Assembly (NCBI GenBank): GCA_035646375.1
Contig: DASRPM010000104.1
Location: 5,293-69,292 of the forward strand
From: DASYRM01 sp035646375
GTDB taxonomy: Bacteria; Acidobacteriota; Vicinamibacteria; Vicinamibacterales; UBA2999
DNA length: 64,000 nucleotides
Direction of reading: 5' to 3'
Positions 42,068 through 53,578 of the stretch are shown here, in pieces (the stretch's first letter is position 1; every line of letters starts with the position of its first letter). The translations under genes were made by a program, and so were the position numbers. Below the pieces are notes generated by a model that was not told the DNA's origin, made no database searches, and was given only the letters and a program-made list of their open reading frames with translations.

Positions 42068-42376
42068 ATGGCGACGCTCGAGGAACGGGTAGCGTACCTG
42101 GAAGGGCAAGTGAGCGAGCACACTCATACGCTGATCGACATCCGCGATTCGATCCGACAGCTCGACCGGCGATTCGACGCGCGACTCGACACCATCGATC
42201 GGCGCATCGACGGGCTCGAAGACAAGCTCGATCGGCGCATCGATGGGCTCGAAGACAAGCTCGGTCGCCGCATCGAAGGGCTCGAGGACAAGCTTGCGCG
42301 GCAGTTCGCGTGGCTCGTCGGTATCCAGGTGACCACGCTCGTCGCCATCGTGGGCGCGCTTGTGACGCGCTCGTGA
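42068..42376 (+). CDS. small coiled-coil protein with three 11-residue repeats and a C-terminal helix
   Basis: A 102-residue protein. After a short coiled segment (LEERVAYLEGQVSEHTHTLIDI) come three tandem 11-residue units, DRRIDGLEDKL, DRRIDGLEDKL and GRRIEGLEDKL. A C-terminal transmembrane helix (about 82-100, WLVGIQVTTLVAIVGALV) follows, giving a tail-anchored trimeric or dimeric coiled coil. AAGGAGGT lies just before the ATG at 42068, which fixes the start. The function is unknown. The stop is one base before the GTG of the decarboxylase gene, so they are probably one operon. Confidence 0.7.
   Translation: MATLEERVAYLEGQVSEHTHTLIDIRDSIRQLDRRFDARLDTIDRRIDGLEDKLDRRIDGLEDKLGRRIEGLEDKLARQFAWLVGIQVTTLVAIVGALVTRS
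42197..42295 (+). repeat. three 33-base in-frame tandem repeats
   Basis: Units at 42197-42229, 42230-42262 and 42263-42295; the first two differ by a single base, the third by several. They encode the 11-residue coiled-coil repeats and indicate recent slippage-type expansion. Confidence 0.8.
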
Positions 42377-42377
42377 T

Positions 42378-44020
42378 GTGACAGGCATCACGCTCGGCTC
42401 GTTCCTCTTCGATCAGCTCTGGGCACGCGGCGTCCGCCACATCTTCGGCATTCCCGGCGACTTCGTCCTCAACCTCTACGAGGCGCTCGAGCGCGACGGC
42501 CGCTTCGGCCTGGTGCGCCTGAGCCACGAGCCGGCGGTCGGCTTCGCCGCCGACGGCTCGGCGCGGATCACGGGCGGCCTCGGCGTGTGCTGCGTCACCT
42601 ACGGGGCCGGCGGCCTCAACATGGTGAATTCGGTCGCCTGCGCCTACGCCGAGGAGTCGCCGCTCGTGGTGCTCTCCGGCGGCCCCGGCCGCATCGAGAA
42701 GCGGGCCGGCCTGCCCGTCCACCACGAGGTGAAGTCGTTCGAGTCGCAGCTGCGCGTCTACGCGGAGGTTACCGAGTACAGCGCCATCCTCGACGATCCG
42801 CGCACCGCGGCGGCGCACATCGCCCGGGCCCTCGACGTGGCGGTGAAGCTGAAGCGCCCCGTGTACCTCGAGATCCCGCGCGACATGGTGGACGCCCCGA
42901 TCGACGGCCCCGCCCCGGACGCGGCGCTCGAACTGAACACCGACGAGGGCGCCGTGACCGAAGCGGTGGCCGAGATCACCGAGCGGCTGTCGGCGGCCGA
43001 GCGGCCCGTGCTCATCGTCGGCGTCGAAGTGCACCGCTTTCAGCTGCGCGATCAGGTGGTGCGCCTCGCGGAGCGGATGGGCGTGCCGGTGGCGTCCTCG
43101 TTCCTGGGCCGCGGCGTCTTTCCGAGCCGGCACCTCCAGTTCGCCGGCACCTACCTCGGCGTGGTGTCGCCCCAGCCGCTGCGCGACATCGTCGAGAACT
43201 CCGATTGCGTGCTGCTCCTCGGCGAGCTGATCAGCGACACCAGCCTCGGCGTGTCGGCGCAGCGCCTCGACGAGCGCAACCTGATCATCTGTGTCGCCCG
43301 CGAGGTGTTCGTCGGCTATCACCGCTATCAAGACACTCCGCTCGAGCGCATCGTCGCCGGGCTGCTCGAGTCGCCCGCGCTCGGGTCGTGGCCACCGCAC
43401 GCGCCGGCGGTGCCGGTCCCGATGTCGGGGGGCACGGAGCCGCGCTCGGCCGACAGCGCGCCGATGACGGCGGCGCGTCTCATCGAGGCGGCCAACGAAT
43501 TCGTGGAAGCACATCCGGACGTGCCGCTCGTGTCGGATACGGGCGACTGTCTCTTTGCAGCGGTGGAAATCCAGTCGAACGACTGCGTGGCTCCGGCATA
43601 CTACGCGACGATGGGCTTCGCCGTTCCCGCCGCGCTCGGCCTGCAGGTGTCGAGCGGCCGCCGGCCGCTGGTGCTCGTGGGCGACGGGGCCTTTCAGATG
43701 ACCGGCTCGGAAATTGCGCACGCGACGCCGCTCGGCTGCAATCCGATCGTCGTGCTCCTCAACAACAACCGCTGGGAGATGCTGCAGGCGTTCTATCCGC
43801 ACGCCCGCTACAACGAGACGGTGCCGTGGCCGTTTGCCCGGCTGGCGGAGCTGTGGGGCGGGCGCGGCGTCGTCGCCGGCACCATCGGCGAGCTCCGCGC
43901 GGCGCTGCGCGAGGCGTGGCAGGCGCCCGTGTTCACGCTCATCGAGGTACCGCTCGCCAAGGGCGACATCTCGCCGGTCTTGAGCCGCTTCGTGAAAGCG
44001 TTCAAGGAGCGGGTCTACCG

Positions 44021-44024
<4 letters not shown>
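42378..44024 (+). CDS. thiamine-diphosphate 2-oxoacid decarboxylase (indolepyruvate/phenylpyruvate type)
   Basis: A 548-residue ThDP enzyme. The N-terminal domain has GIPGDFVLNLYEAL and the catalytic Glu in RLSHEPAVGFAADG. The C-terminal cofactor site GDGAFQMTG...NN (about residues 435-462) is complete. The IPGDF and HEP patterns place it with indolepyruvate/phenylpyruvate/pyruvate decarboxylases rather than acetolactate synthase. It would convert a keto acid to an aldehyde. The exact substrate is uncertain; proximity to a kinase and sigma factor suggests signalling-linked control, and an indole-3-acetate route is possible. The stop overlaps the kinase start as ATGA. Confidence 0.85.
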
Positions 44025-46564
<2,540 letters not shown>

Positions 46565-46572
46565 GGGCTCCG

Positions 46573-47157
46573 GTGACCGACGCCGGCGAAGTGACTCGGC
46601 TACTGGAGCGGGCGTCGGCGGGTGATACCGGTGCGCGCGCCACGCTGTTCGACGTTCTGTATCGCGAACTGCGCAGGCTGGCGGAAGCCGCCATGCGCGC
46701 CGAGCGCGCCAACCACACGCTGCAGCCCACCGCGCTCGTGCACGAAGCGTTTCTGCGGCTCGCCGGCGATCAAGGCCGTTTCGAGAATCGCGCCCACTTC
46801 CTCGGCGTCGCCGCCGGCGCGATGCGGCGCGTCCTGGTCGATCACGCCCGCGGCCGCAATGCGCAGAAGCGCGGGAGCGGCAGGACGCTCGTGACCGTGG
46901 ACGATCTGGACGACCTGCCGCAGCCCGTGTCCGAGGACGTCGATCTGGTCGTCCTCGACGACGCGCTCTCCCGTCTCACCACGCTCGACGCGCGCCAGGG
47001 ACAGATCGTGGAGCTGCGGTTCTTCGGTGGCTTGTCCGTGGAAGAAACGGCCGCCCTCATCGGCGTCTCCGAGCGCACGGTCAAGCGCGAGTGGCAGCTC
47101 TCGCGCGCCTGGCTGCGCCGCGAGGTTGCCCGTATCGGTCAGAAGTCTCTCGACTGA
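46573..47157 (+). CDS. ECF sigma factor downstream of a kinase (TIGR02999-like)
   Basis: A 194-residue paralogue of the factor at 23915. Region 2 is about 20-90 (LYRELRRLAEA, LVHEAFLRLAG, ANHTLQPTA), and region 4 about 140-185 (LDARQGQIVELRFFGG, then VEETAALIGVSERTVKREW). No anti-sigma partner is seen, and the neighbouring kinase probably controls it. Here the kinase precedes the sigma gene, opposite to the other pair. The GTG start at 46573 is eight bases after the kinase stop. The 147-base gap that follows holds no recognised element. Confidence 0.9.
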   Translation: MTDAGEVTRLLERASAGDTGARATLFDVLYRELRRLAEAAMRAERANHTLQPTALVHEAFLRLAGDQGRFENRAHFLGVAAGAMRRVLVDHARGRNAQKRGSGRTLVTVDDLDDLPQPVSEDVDLVVLDDALSRLTTLDARQGQIVELRFFGGLSVEETAALIGVSERTVKREWQLSRAWLRREVARIGQKSLD

Positions 47158-47304
47158 CCCGCCCGGCTCGCCCTCGAGCCGCCACGGCATCCGGCCGTTT
47201 TTGGTGTCCGTGACACCCCTGCTCCGTCGTTTTCGCAATGACCACTAGCAGAGGGTGTTGGTGCAGGAAAAAAGTATTCACGACCGTCCTGCGCATCTGG
47301 CGGG

Positions 47305-47787
47305 ATGCCATTCCTCGAGGCGTGGCCCCCAACACAGCTGTTTCTCGCGATTCCGTATGGGGAGGAGTGCCGGTTGCCGATCGAACTAGGGGGGCTGCAG
47401 GTGGATGCGACGACGATCGCGTTACTCGAAGGATGGGTGAAGTCGGCACCCCAGGCGCGGCTCAAACGCCGCAGCCGGATCATTCTGCTCCTGGCGAACG
47501 GTCTGTCGCAGGCCGCCGTCGCCGCGCAGATGGGGGTGAGCCGCCGGACCGTCGCCATCTGGCGCCAGCGCTTCCTCGAGGGCGGCGCCTCGACCCTTCA
47601 GTACGATCGACCGGGCCGCGGCCGCCCCAAGGGCCGCAGCGCCGACGCGGTGGCGGCCATCACCGCCGCGATGGCCAACCCTCCCGAGGGACAGGAGCGC
47701 TGGACCGCCCGCGCCCTCGCCAAGCACGTGGGCGTAAGCCATTCAACCGTGCTGCGCGTGTGGCGGGACACGCAGGCTCAGGGCTAA
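47305..47787 (+). pseudogene. IS630-type transposase N-terminal fragment
   Basis: A 160-residue frame with two helix-turn-helix regions: RSRIILLLANGLSQAAVAAQMGVSRRTVAIW with residues about 55-85, and ARALAKHVGVSHSTVLRVWR near 135-155. These match the N-terminal DNA-binding part of IS630-family transposases. The DDE catalytic domain is absent; the frame ends at TAA 47785-47787 without a frameshifted continuation seen in the next 40 bases. It is either a relic or a domesticated DNA-binding protein. No terminal inverted repeats or TA target duplication were found around it. The start is uncertain (GTG at 47402 is possible). Confidence 0.6.
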
Positions 47788-47813
47788 CCACGCCCTGAGC
47801 CCGAAGCCTTGAG
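47775..47813. terminator. perfect 10-bp hairpin plus heptamer array between convergent genes
   Basis: GGCTCAGGGC (47775-47784) pairs with GCCCTGAGCC (47792-47801) over a seven-base loop containing the stop codon. Overlapping it, 47793-47813 is three heptamers: CCCTGAG, CCCGAAG, CCTTGAG. It separates the transposase relic from the receptor gene's end and may serve both strands. Confidence 0.55.
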
Positions 47814-47824
47814 CCGGCGCGCGC

Positions 47825-50800
47825 TCAGAACGAATACTTGAGCGCGAACTGCATGATCCGCGGATCGTCGGCGCTCGTGATCTGGCCGAACTGCACGTTG
47901 TTGAAGTTGGTCACCGGCGCGTTGAGCCCGGGATTGAACCAGTTGAACGCGTTGAACGCCTCGGCGCGCGCTTCGATCACGTGCGTCCCGAACCGGAAGC
48001 GCCGCACCAGCGACAGATCGACCGCCTTGTTGCCCGGCCCCACGATGCTGTTGCGCTGCAGGTTCCCCAGCGTGCCGAGCGCCGGCTCGGCGAACGCCGC
48101 GCGACTGAGGTAGTTGGTGTACGACTTGTCGCCGTACGGGTTGTCCAGCACCACGTTCGGCCGTTGATTGGCGATGCCGGTGCGTGCCGGATCGCTCGTG
48201 AGCGTCACGTTGAGCGGCCGGCCCGAGAAGAAGCGCGCGATGCCCGACAGGCTCCAGTCCGACGCGATGGCGCGCAACGTCGCGTTCTGGAAGTCCGGGG
48301 TGCGCGCGACGAGCGCCATGTTGAACAGGTGGCGGCGGTCCGTGTCGCACGGGCCGTAGTCGTAGTCTGGATTGGTGGGATCCACATACCCGGTGCCGAC
48401 GTTCGGCGTCGTGCCGCCCTGCGTCGGCAGCCCCATGCACTTCGAGAGCGTGTAGTTGGCGCTGGCCGTAATGCCGTTCTGGCTGCGCCGCTGCACGCTC
48501 AGGAGCAGGCCGTTGTACTTCTGGTAGCCGAGCGCGGTGTGCTCGTCCACGACGCCGAGATACTTGCCGGTGTCGAAGTTCTCCATCGTGAGCACGCGGC
48601 GGTTGTTGAGCGTCCCGGTGGTCGAGCACGGGGTGAACGTCTGTGGGCCCGAGGCGGTCTGCAGCGTGCACGAGCCGGGGATGTAGACGCCGGGATTGAG
48701 CGAGCGCACGTTCCACAGGCGGTCCGAATAGCTCCCCAGATAGGTGGCCGAGACGGCGAGATCGTTGCCGATCTGGCGCTGCACGCTGACATTCCACGAC
48801 TGCTGCCGCGGCACGCGGATGTCCGACGGAATCGAGATGTAGGGCCCCGTCAACGGGAAGACCGAGTTGGGACCGGTCGTGAACGGGAAGAACGTCTCGT
48901 TGCCGGTGCCCAGCCACGGGTTGTCGAAGCCGCCGGCGGGGCTGTCCACGCGCGCCTCGGCGTTGAACGGCGGCGCCACCGACGTGTTGAGGTGGAACTG
49001 CGCGTTCACGAAGTCGTAGGACAGGGAGTAGCCGGTGCGGATCGACATGCGGCCGTCGCCGTTCGGATCCCACGCAAAGCCCACCCGCGGCGAGAACTGC
49101 CACCAGTGGTTCTCCATGCCCGCTTTGTCGTTGGTGAAGTCGGCGTCGCCGGGATAGAGAAATCCGGGTGGCGCGTTCGAGTACTGGGTGGTGCGCGTGC
49201 CCGCCCGGAAGCGATCGACGCTGAAGTTGTAGATGGCGCCGTTCCGGATCTGCTGCGCGAGACCGGGCTCCCAGCGCACGCCGTAGTTCAACGTGGCCTT
49301 CGACGACAGCTTCCACGTGTCCTGGGCATAGAAGCCGAGGTAGAGCTGCTTCATGTCGAGTGAGTTCGGCGTCGCTTGAATGAGCTGGAAGAGGCTTCCA
49401 GTGAGGAAGTCGGCGAGCGGCAGGCCGGTGATGTTGCCGTTGAAGGTGAACTGGCCCGGCGAGCGCACGTTGGCCTGCGAGAGCGAGGTCCAGTAGGAGA
49501 CGTTTCCGCCGATGCCGAACTGGTGTGCGCCGCGCACGAGCGTCAGGTCGTCGCTGACCTGGTAGGAGGGCGTCTGGAAGCGCGCCTCGCTCTCGGTGCC
49601 GCCCCCGAGCTGGAAGCCACCGCCGGTGACGTTCACCAGCAGGTAGTCCTCGATGTAGCTGTACATGCGGACACCGACCTCGGGCGCCGAGAAGCCGATC
49701 GGCTCGTGGATGCGGTGGATGTCGGTGTTGTTGTAGGCGACGCGCAGCGCGTTGACGGTGTTGTTGCTCAGCACCATCGTGTCGCCGACCGTCACCGAGC
49801 GGGCCTTGTTGTCGCGGCCGCCCAGGCTCGACACCAGGACGTTCTCCGGCTGGAGCTGCCCGGGGGGTGTCCACTTGACGCGCGTTTCGATCGCGCGGAC
49901 GAAGAGCGAGTGGTTCGGCGTGAGCGTCAGATCCACTTTACCGATGAATTGCGATTCGTCCTGCGGCCGGCTCCGGCTGTAGTTGAAGCGCCCGCACTTG
50001 TCGGTGGTCGTCGGCAGGTGCCGGGCAATCTCCAACGCCGCGGGGCTGAAGCGGGACGGGTCGATGCGATTGTTGACGAACGGACCTCCCAGCTGCAGGG
50101 GAGGGAGAGTGGCCGGACGGTTGGGCGTGCAGTCTCGCGACGCGTAGTCCGTGAAGTCGCCCGCGAGCATCGCGGCGGTCGGTACGAATGCGAACAGGTC
50201 GGCGGGCGTCTCGCGCAGCCGCGTGCCCTGATACGCCCCGAAGAAGAACAGCCGGTCGGTCTTCAGCGGACCGCCGAACGTGCCGCCGAACTGGTTGCGG
50301 CTCAGGCCGTCGCCCTGGCGCTTGCATGTCTCGGGCAGGAAGACCGGGCACGGGACTCCGGTCGTCCGGTTGACCGAGTTGTTGAAGCGGTTGACGGCAT
50401 TGAAGCGGTGGTTGCGGACGAACTCGAAGAGGTCGCCGCGGAACCTGTTGGTGCCCGACTTGGTGACCGCGTTCACCGACGCGCTCGAGTGCACGCCGTT
50501 GCTGGCGGTTGTGGAGCTGGTCTCGAGGCGGAACTCCTGCAGGGCATCGGGGAAGGGCAGCGGCAGGTTCAGGTTGTCGTAGGGATTGTTGTGCGTGGCG
50601 CCGTCGAGCGTGAACGCCACACCGAAGCTCTGGCCGCCGGCCACAGCAATGGCGCGGCCGCCCTGCATGCTGCGGCTGGTGGCGTCGAGCGCCGGCTGCG
50701 GCACCGCCGCGCCCGCCAGCGTGATGAGATCCACCGGGTTGCGGCCGTTGAGCGGCAGCTCCTCGATGCGCTCGTTCTCGATGACCTGGCCGATGCCGGG

Positions 50801-51199
50801 GCTGCGGGTTTCGACGAGCGGTGTTGCCCCCTGCACGGCGACCGTCTCGGTGATCTCACCGAGCGAGAGCGTGATGTTGATCTCGGGGTTGGCGTTGACC
50901 TGCAACACGAGGCCGGTCTGCTGAAACGCGCGGAAGCCGGAGAGCATGGCGTCGAGGCGGTAGGGACCGACGGGCAGGTTCGACAGCACGAACAGGCCGT
51001 TGGCTTCGGTGACGACCGAGCGGCGGAACCCGGTGTCGGTCTGAACCGCGCTGACGTCCACGCCGGGCAGCACCGCCCCGCTCGTGTCCCGAACGGTTCC
51101 CGTGATTTGCGCGGTGGATCCGATTTGCGCGGTGGCCGCGCTCGTGGCGAGGAACAGCACGGCAAGCCCAGGCAGCAACGCACGGAGTGCACGGCCCAT
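47825..51199 (-). CDS. Oar-like TonB-dependent receptor with N-terminal carboxypeptidase-regulatory domain
   Basis: An 1124-residue outer-membrane protein. A signal peptide (to about 25) is followed by a CarboxypepD-regulatory Ig-like domain (about 28-110, AQITGTVRDTSGAVLPGVDV start). Then comes a plug domain (about 115-230, ELPLNGRNPVDLITLAGAAVP) and a long barrel ending in Phe (QFALKYSF), the usual outer-membrane targeting residue. Such receptors import large substrates such as oligosaccharides or peptides in Acidobacteriota. The substrate is unknown and no SusD or TonB gene lies nearby. GGAGGGTC precedes the ATG. A TATACT box on the minus strand at 51265-51260 is a possible -10. Confidence 0.95.
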   Translation of the reverse strand: MGRALRALLPGLAVLFLATSAATAQIGSTAQITGTVRDTSGAVLPGVDVSAVQTDTGFRRSVVTEANGLFVLSNLPVGPYRLDAMLSGFRAFQQTGLVLQVNANPEINITLSLGEITETVAVQGATPLVETRSPGIGQVIENERIEELPLNGRNPVDLITLAGAAVPQPALDATSRSMQGGRAIAVAGGQSFGVAFTLDGATHNNPYDNLNLPLPFPDALQEFRLETSSTTASNGVHSSASVNAVTKSGTNRFRGDLFEFVRNHRFNAVNRFNNSVNRTTGVPCPVFLPETCKRQGDGLSRNQFGGTFGGPLKTDRLFFFGAYQGTRLRETPADLFAFVPTAAMLAGDFTDYASRDCTPNRPATLPPLQLGGPFVNNRIDPSRFSPAALEIARHLPTTTDKCGRFNYSRSRPQDESQFIGKVDLTLTPNHSLFVRAIETRVKWTPPGQLQPENVLVSSLGGRDNKARSVTVGDTMVLSNNTVNALRVAYNNTDIHRIHEPIGFSAPEVGVRMYSYIEDYLLVNVTGGGFQLGGGTESEARFQTPSYQVSDDLTLVRGAHQFGIGGNVSYWTSLSQANVRSPGQFTFNGNITGLPLADFLTGSLFQLIQATPNSLDMKQLYLGFYAQDTWKLSSKATLNYGVRWEPGLAQQIRNGAIYNFSVDRFRAGTRTTQYSNAPPGFLYPGDADFTNDKAGMENHWWQFSPRVGFAWDPNGDGRMSIRTGYSLSYDFVNAQFHLNTSVAPPFNAEARVDSPAGGFDNPWLGTGNETFFPFTTGPNSVFPLTGPYISIPSDIRVPRQQSWNVSVQRQIGNDLAVSATYLGSYSDRLWNVRSLNPGVYIPGSCTLQTASGPQTFTPCSTTGTLNNRRVLTMENFDTGKYLGVVDEHTALGYQKYNGLLLSVQRRSQNGITASANYTLSKCMGLPTQGGTTPNVGTGYVDPTNPDYDYGPCDTDRRHLFNMALVARTPDFQNATLRAIASDWSLSGIARFFSGRPLNVTLTSDPARTGIANQRPNVVLDNPYGDKSYTNYLSRAAFAEPALGTLGNLQRNSIVGPGNKAVDLSLVRRFRFGTHVIEARAEAFNAFNWFNPGLNAPVTNFNNVQFGQITSADDPRIMQFALKYSF

Positions 51200-51328
51200 C
51201 TCGACCCTCCAGTTCTCCCGCTACCTCGATTGGGGTACGGCAGCGTTGAAAGCGCCGGGAGTATACGTCCGCCCGGCGCGTTTGCGCCAGCCGAAAGCAG
51301 ATGAGCATCGGAATTACGATCGGGAGCG

Positions 51329-52477
51329 GTGGAAGACCGTCCCACGCTCGAGAGCCTGCGCCGCTACGCGGTGGCGCGCAGCCTGTTTGCGCCCACGACG
51401 CTCCAGCGCGCGATCGACCGGCTCGGGTTCGTACAGGCGGATCCGATCCGGGCGCCGGCGCGCGCGCAGGACCTGACGCTTCGCCACCGGGTCACCGGGT
51501 ATCGCGCCGGTGATCTCGAGCGCCTCTACGCGCAGCTCGACGTTCACGAGGATTTCTTCGTCAACTACGGCTTCGTGTCGCCGGCGGTCTCGTCGCTGAT
51601 GCACCCTCGCGGCGGGCCGACGCCGTGGAGCGCCGCGCGCGGACGCCACGTCAAGGCGCTGCTGGCGTTCGTACGCGAGCGCGGCGAGGTGCACCCGCGG
51701 GAGGTGGACGAGCACTTCGCGCTCGGCACCGTCACCAACTATTGGGGTGGGTCGTCCAGCGCGACGACGCACCTGCTCGACCAGATGCACTACCGCGGCC
51801 TGTTGCGGGTGATGCGGCGCGACAACGGCATCCGCGTCTACGCCGTGCACGAGCACGCGCCGGTCCCGCGCGATCCCGCCACCCGCCGGGCGCGGCTCGA
51901 TGCGCTCGTGGACGTGGTGGTGGCCAAGTACGCGCCGCTCACCGCGTCGGGGCTCAACCGCCTGGTGAAGCGGCTGCGCTACGGCGTGCCCCAGTGGGCG
52001 ACCGGCTTGAACCGCGCGGTGCAGCGCGCCAGGCAGCGCCTGTCGCATGCGCACGTGGACGGCGTGGACTGGTACTGGCCGGTTCACGAGGAGCCTGCCG
52101 CCGCCGAGCCCGATGACGCCGTCCGCCTGCTGGCGCCGTTCGATCCGATCGTGTGGGATCGGCCGCGGTTCGAGCTGCTCTGGGGATGGGAGTATCGCTT
52201 CGAGGCGTATACGCCGGTGCCCAAGCGCAAGCTCGGGTACTACGCGCTGCCGCTGTTGTGGCGCGATCGCGTCGTGGGCTGGGCCAACGTGGCGGCGGCG
52301 GGCAGCGAGCTCAGCTCCGACGTCCGCTACGTGGCCGGCCGCCCGCCCCGTGAGCGGGCGTTCGCGGCGGCGCTCGATGACGAGCTGTCCCGCCTCGCGG
52401 TGACGCTGGGGCTGTCGGCCGGCCGGAAGGCGCGCCGCGCTCAGCGCGAGGCGATCGGCAGGACGACGCCGGCCTGA
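51329..52477 (+). CDS. YcaQ/AlkZ-like winged-helix DNA glycosylase
   Basis: A 382-residue protein of the HTH_42 (DUF1006) superfamily, whose members YcaQ (AlkX) and AlkZ excise bulky or crosslinking DNA adducts. LGFVQADPIRAPARAQDLTL near residue 32 contains the Q-x-D motif (QAD) in the position of the catalytic residues of that family. Winged-helix regions are at about 100-160 and 190-250, and the C-terminal beta-barrel-like region (LLAPFDPIVWDRPRFELLWGWEYRFE start near 270) is typical. It would unhook crosslinks or remove alkylated bases. The start is GTG. The 3' end overlaps the convergent barrel gene by 37 bases. Confidence 0.8.
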   Translation: MEDRPTLESLRRYAVARSLFAPTTLQRAIDRLGFVQADPIRAPARAQDLTLRHRVTGYRAGDLERLYAQLDVHEDFFVNYGFVSPAVSSLMHPRGGPTPWSAARGRHVKALLAFVRERGEVHPREVDEHFALGTVTNYWGGSSSATTHLLDQMHYRGLLRVMRRDNGIRVYAVHEHAPVPRDPATRRARLDALVDVVVAKYAPLTASGLNRLVKRLRYGVPQWATGLNRAVQRARQRLSHAHVDGVDWYWPVHEEPAAAEPDDAVRLLAPFDPIVWDRPRFELLWGWEYRFEAYTPVPKRKLGYYALPLLWRDRVVGWANVAAAGSELSSDVRYVAGRPPRERAFAAALDDELSRLAVTLGLSAGRKARRAQREAIGRTTPA

Positions 52478-52962
52478 AGCCGCAGCGTATTGAGCGCGCC
52501 GTCGTCGAACGCGATCGGAAACGAGATGCCGGCGCGCAGCGCGAGGCCGCGGGCCATCCCGAAGTCCACGCCGAAGCCCGGTTCGATCATGAAGAACGTG
52601 GCGGAGCTGCCGCAGCAGCCAGTGTTCATGCCGCCGACCAGGAACTGCGCGAACGGATCGACGCCGGGGGCCGTGCGCCCCGACAGGCGGAGCCCGCCTT
52701 GAAACGTGTGCAGGCGAAAGGTCTCGCCGAAGTCCGACCGGTAGTTGCCGGCCACCTCGCCCACCAGTGAGATTGCGGATCGATCGATCGGTGCGGCGAA
52801 CGACAACAGCCAGCCGGCCGGCATGTTGAGATCGGGGCCTTCGAGAATCCGGAGAAACGAGTAGCTGACGCCCAGCGTGGTCTGGGCGGACGCCACCCCC
52901 GTGTGCACGGCGAGGGAGAAGACCAAGGCAAGCAGCCACGTCGACCGTCGAATAATCATCAT
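52441..52962 (-). CDS. small outer-membrane beta-barrel-like protein
   Basis: A 173-residue protein with a signal peptide (about 1-26, VASAQ) followed by alternating hydrophobic strands (TTLGVSYSFLRIL, LHTFQGGLRLSG, ATFFMIEPGFGVDFG, LRLQAGVVLPI), consistent with an eight-stranded barrel. A Cys-Cys pair is in TGCCGSS. The function is unknown. The start at 52962 or the next Met is equally likely. It overlaps the convergent glycosylase by 37 bases. Confidence 0.65.
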   Translation of the reverse strand: MMIIRRSTWLLALVFSLAVHTGVASAQTTLGVSYSFLRILEGPDLNMPAGWLLSFAAPIDRSAISLVGEVAGNYRSDFGETFRLHTFQGGLRLSGRTAPGVDPFAQFLVGGMNTGCCGSSATFFMIEPGFGVDFGMARGLALRAGISFPIAFDDGALNTLRLQAGVVLPIASR

Positions 52963-53017
52963 CAGCCTCGGAGTGAATTAGCGTATGCCGCAGATTACTG
53001 CACCGAGGAGGGCACGC

Positions 53018-53566
53018 ATGCGCACAGTCTTCGCGTTGAGCTGGTTGATGACACTCGCAGCGGCGCTGATAGCCGCGCCCGCTGTCGCATGGGCACAGGT
53101 TGTCGCTCCGCAGGCCGGCTGCAAGGCGACGCCGGCCGAACTCGAGGCAAACAAAAAGGTCGCGATGGAGTTCTTCCGTCCCGGCGTGGACCGCGTGGCG
53201 CTGGCCGACACGACGTACAAGCAGCACAACCCGGCGTTCGTGAAGGGCGGCCGCGAGGCGGGCCTCAGCGACTACGAGTACTTCAAGTCGCGTTTCGGCG
53301 GGCCGCCGCGCCAGGGTGGTCCGGGGCCGGGACGAGGGCAGGCCGAGGGGCCGCAGCCGCCGGCCGGCAACCCGCTCGAGATCGTGATGGCCGAATGCGA
53401 CGTAGTCACCGTCGTCCACAAGAACTTCCGCCAGGACCCCACGGCGGCGCCCGGCACCTGGTACGAGGTGTTCACGTTCGACACCTTCCGTGTCCGCAAT
53501 GGCAAGCTGGTCGAGCACTGGGACGGGGCGGTGATCAATCCGCCGGCGCCGGGCCGCGGCAATTAG
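53018..53566 (+). CDS. exported NTF2/SnoaL-like protein
   Basis: A 182-residue protein with a signal peptide (about 1-27, AWAQ) and an NTF2-like fold (KKVAMEFFRPGVDRVALADTTYKQHNP; VHKNFRQDP; FTFDTFRVRNGKLVEHWD). SnoaL-like proteins with the KQHNP and EHWD pattern are annotated as predicted secreted ester or aldol-type enzymes. A Gly/Pro-rich insert (GGPPRQGGPGPGRGQ region) is unusual. GAGGAGGG precedes the ATG at 53018; an ATG at 52985 is in frame but has a poorer ribosome site. It is 12 bases before the alcohol-dehydrogenase homologue and probably co-transcribed. Confidence 0.75.
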   Translation: MRTVFALSWLMTLAAALIAAPAVAWAQVVAPQAGCKATPAELEANKKVAMEFFRPGVDRVALADTTYKQHNPAFVKGGREAGLSDYEYFKSRFGGPPRQGGPGPGRGQAEGPQPPAGNPLEIVMAECDVVTVVHKNFRQDPTAAPGTWYEVFTFDTFRVRNGKLVEHWDGAVINPPAPGRGN

Positions 53567-53578
53567 AATGAACGCACT

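Noticed and set aside
47825..51199. Part of a SusC/SusD polysaccharide utilisation locus
   Set aside because: No SusD-like lipoprotein or glycoside hydrolase lies nearby, and the N-terminal layout is Oar-like.
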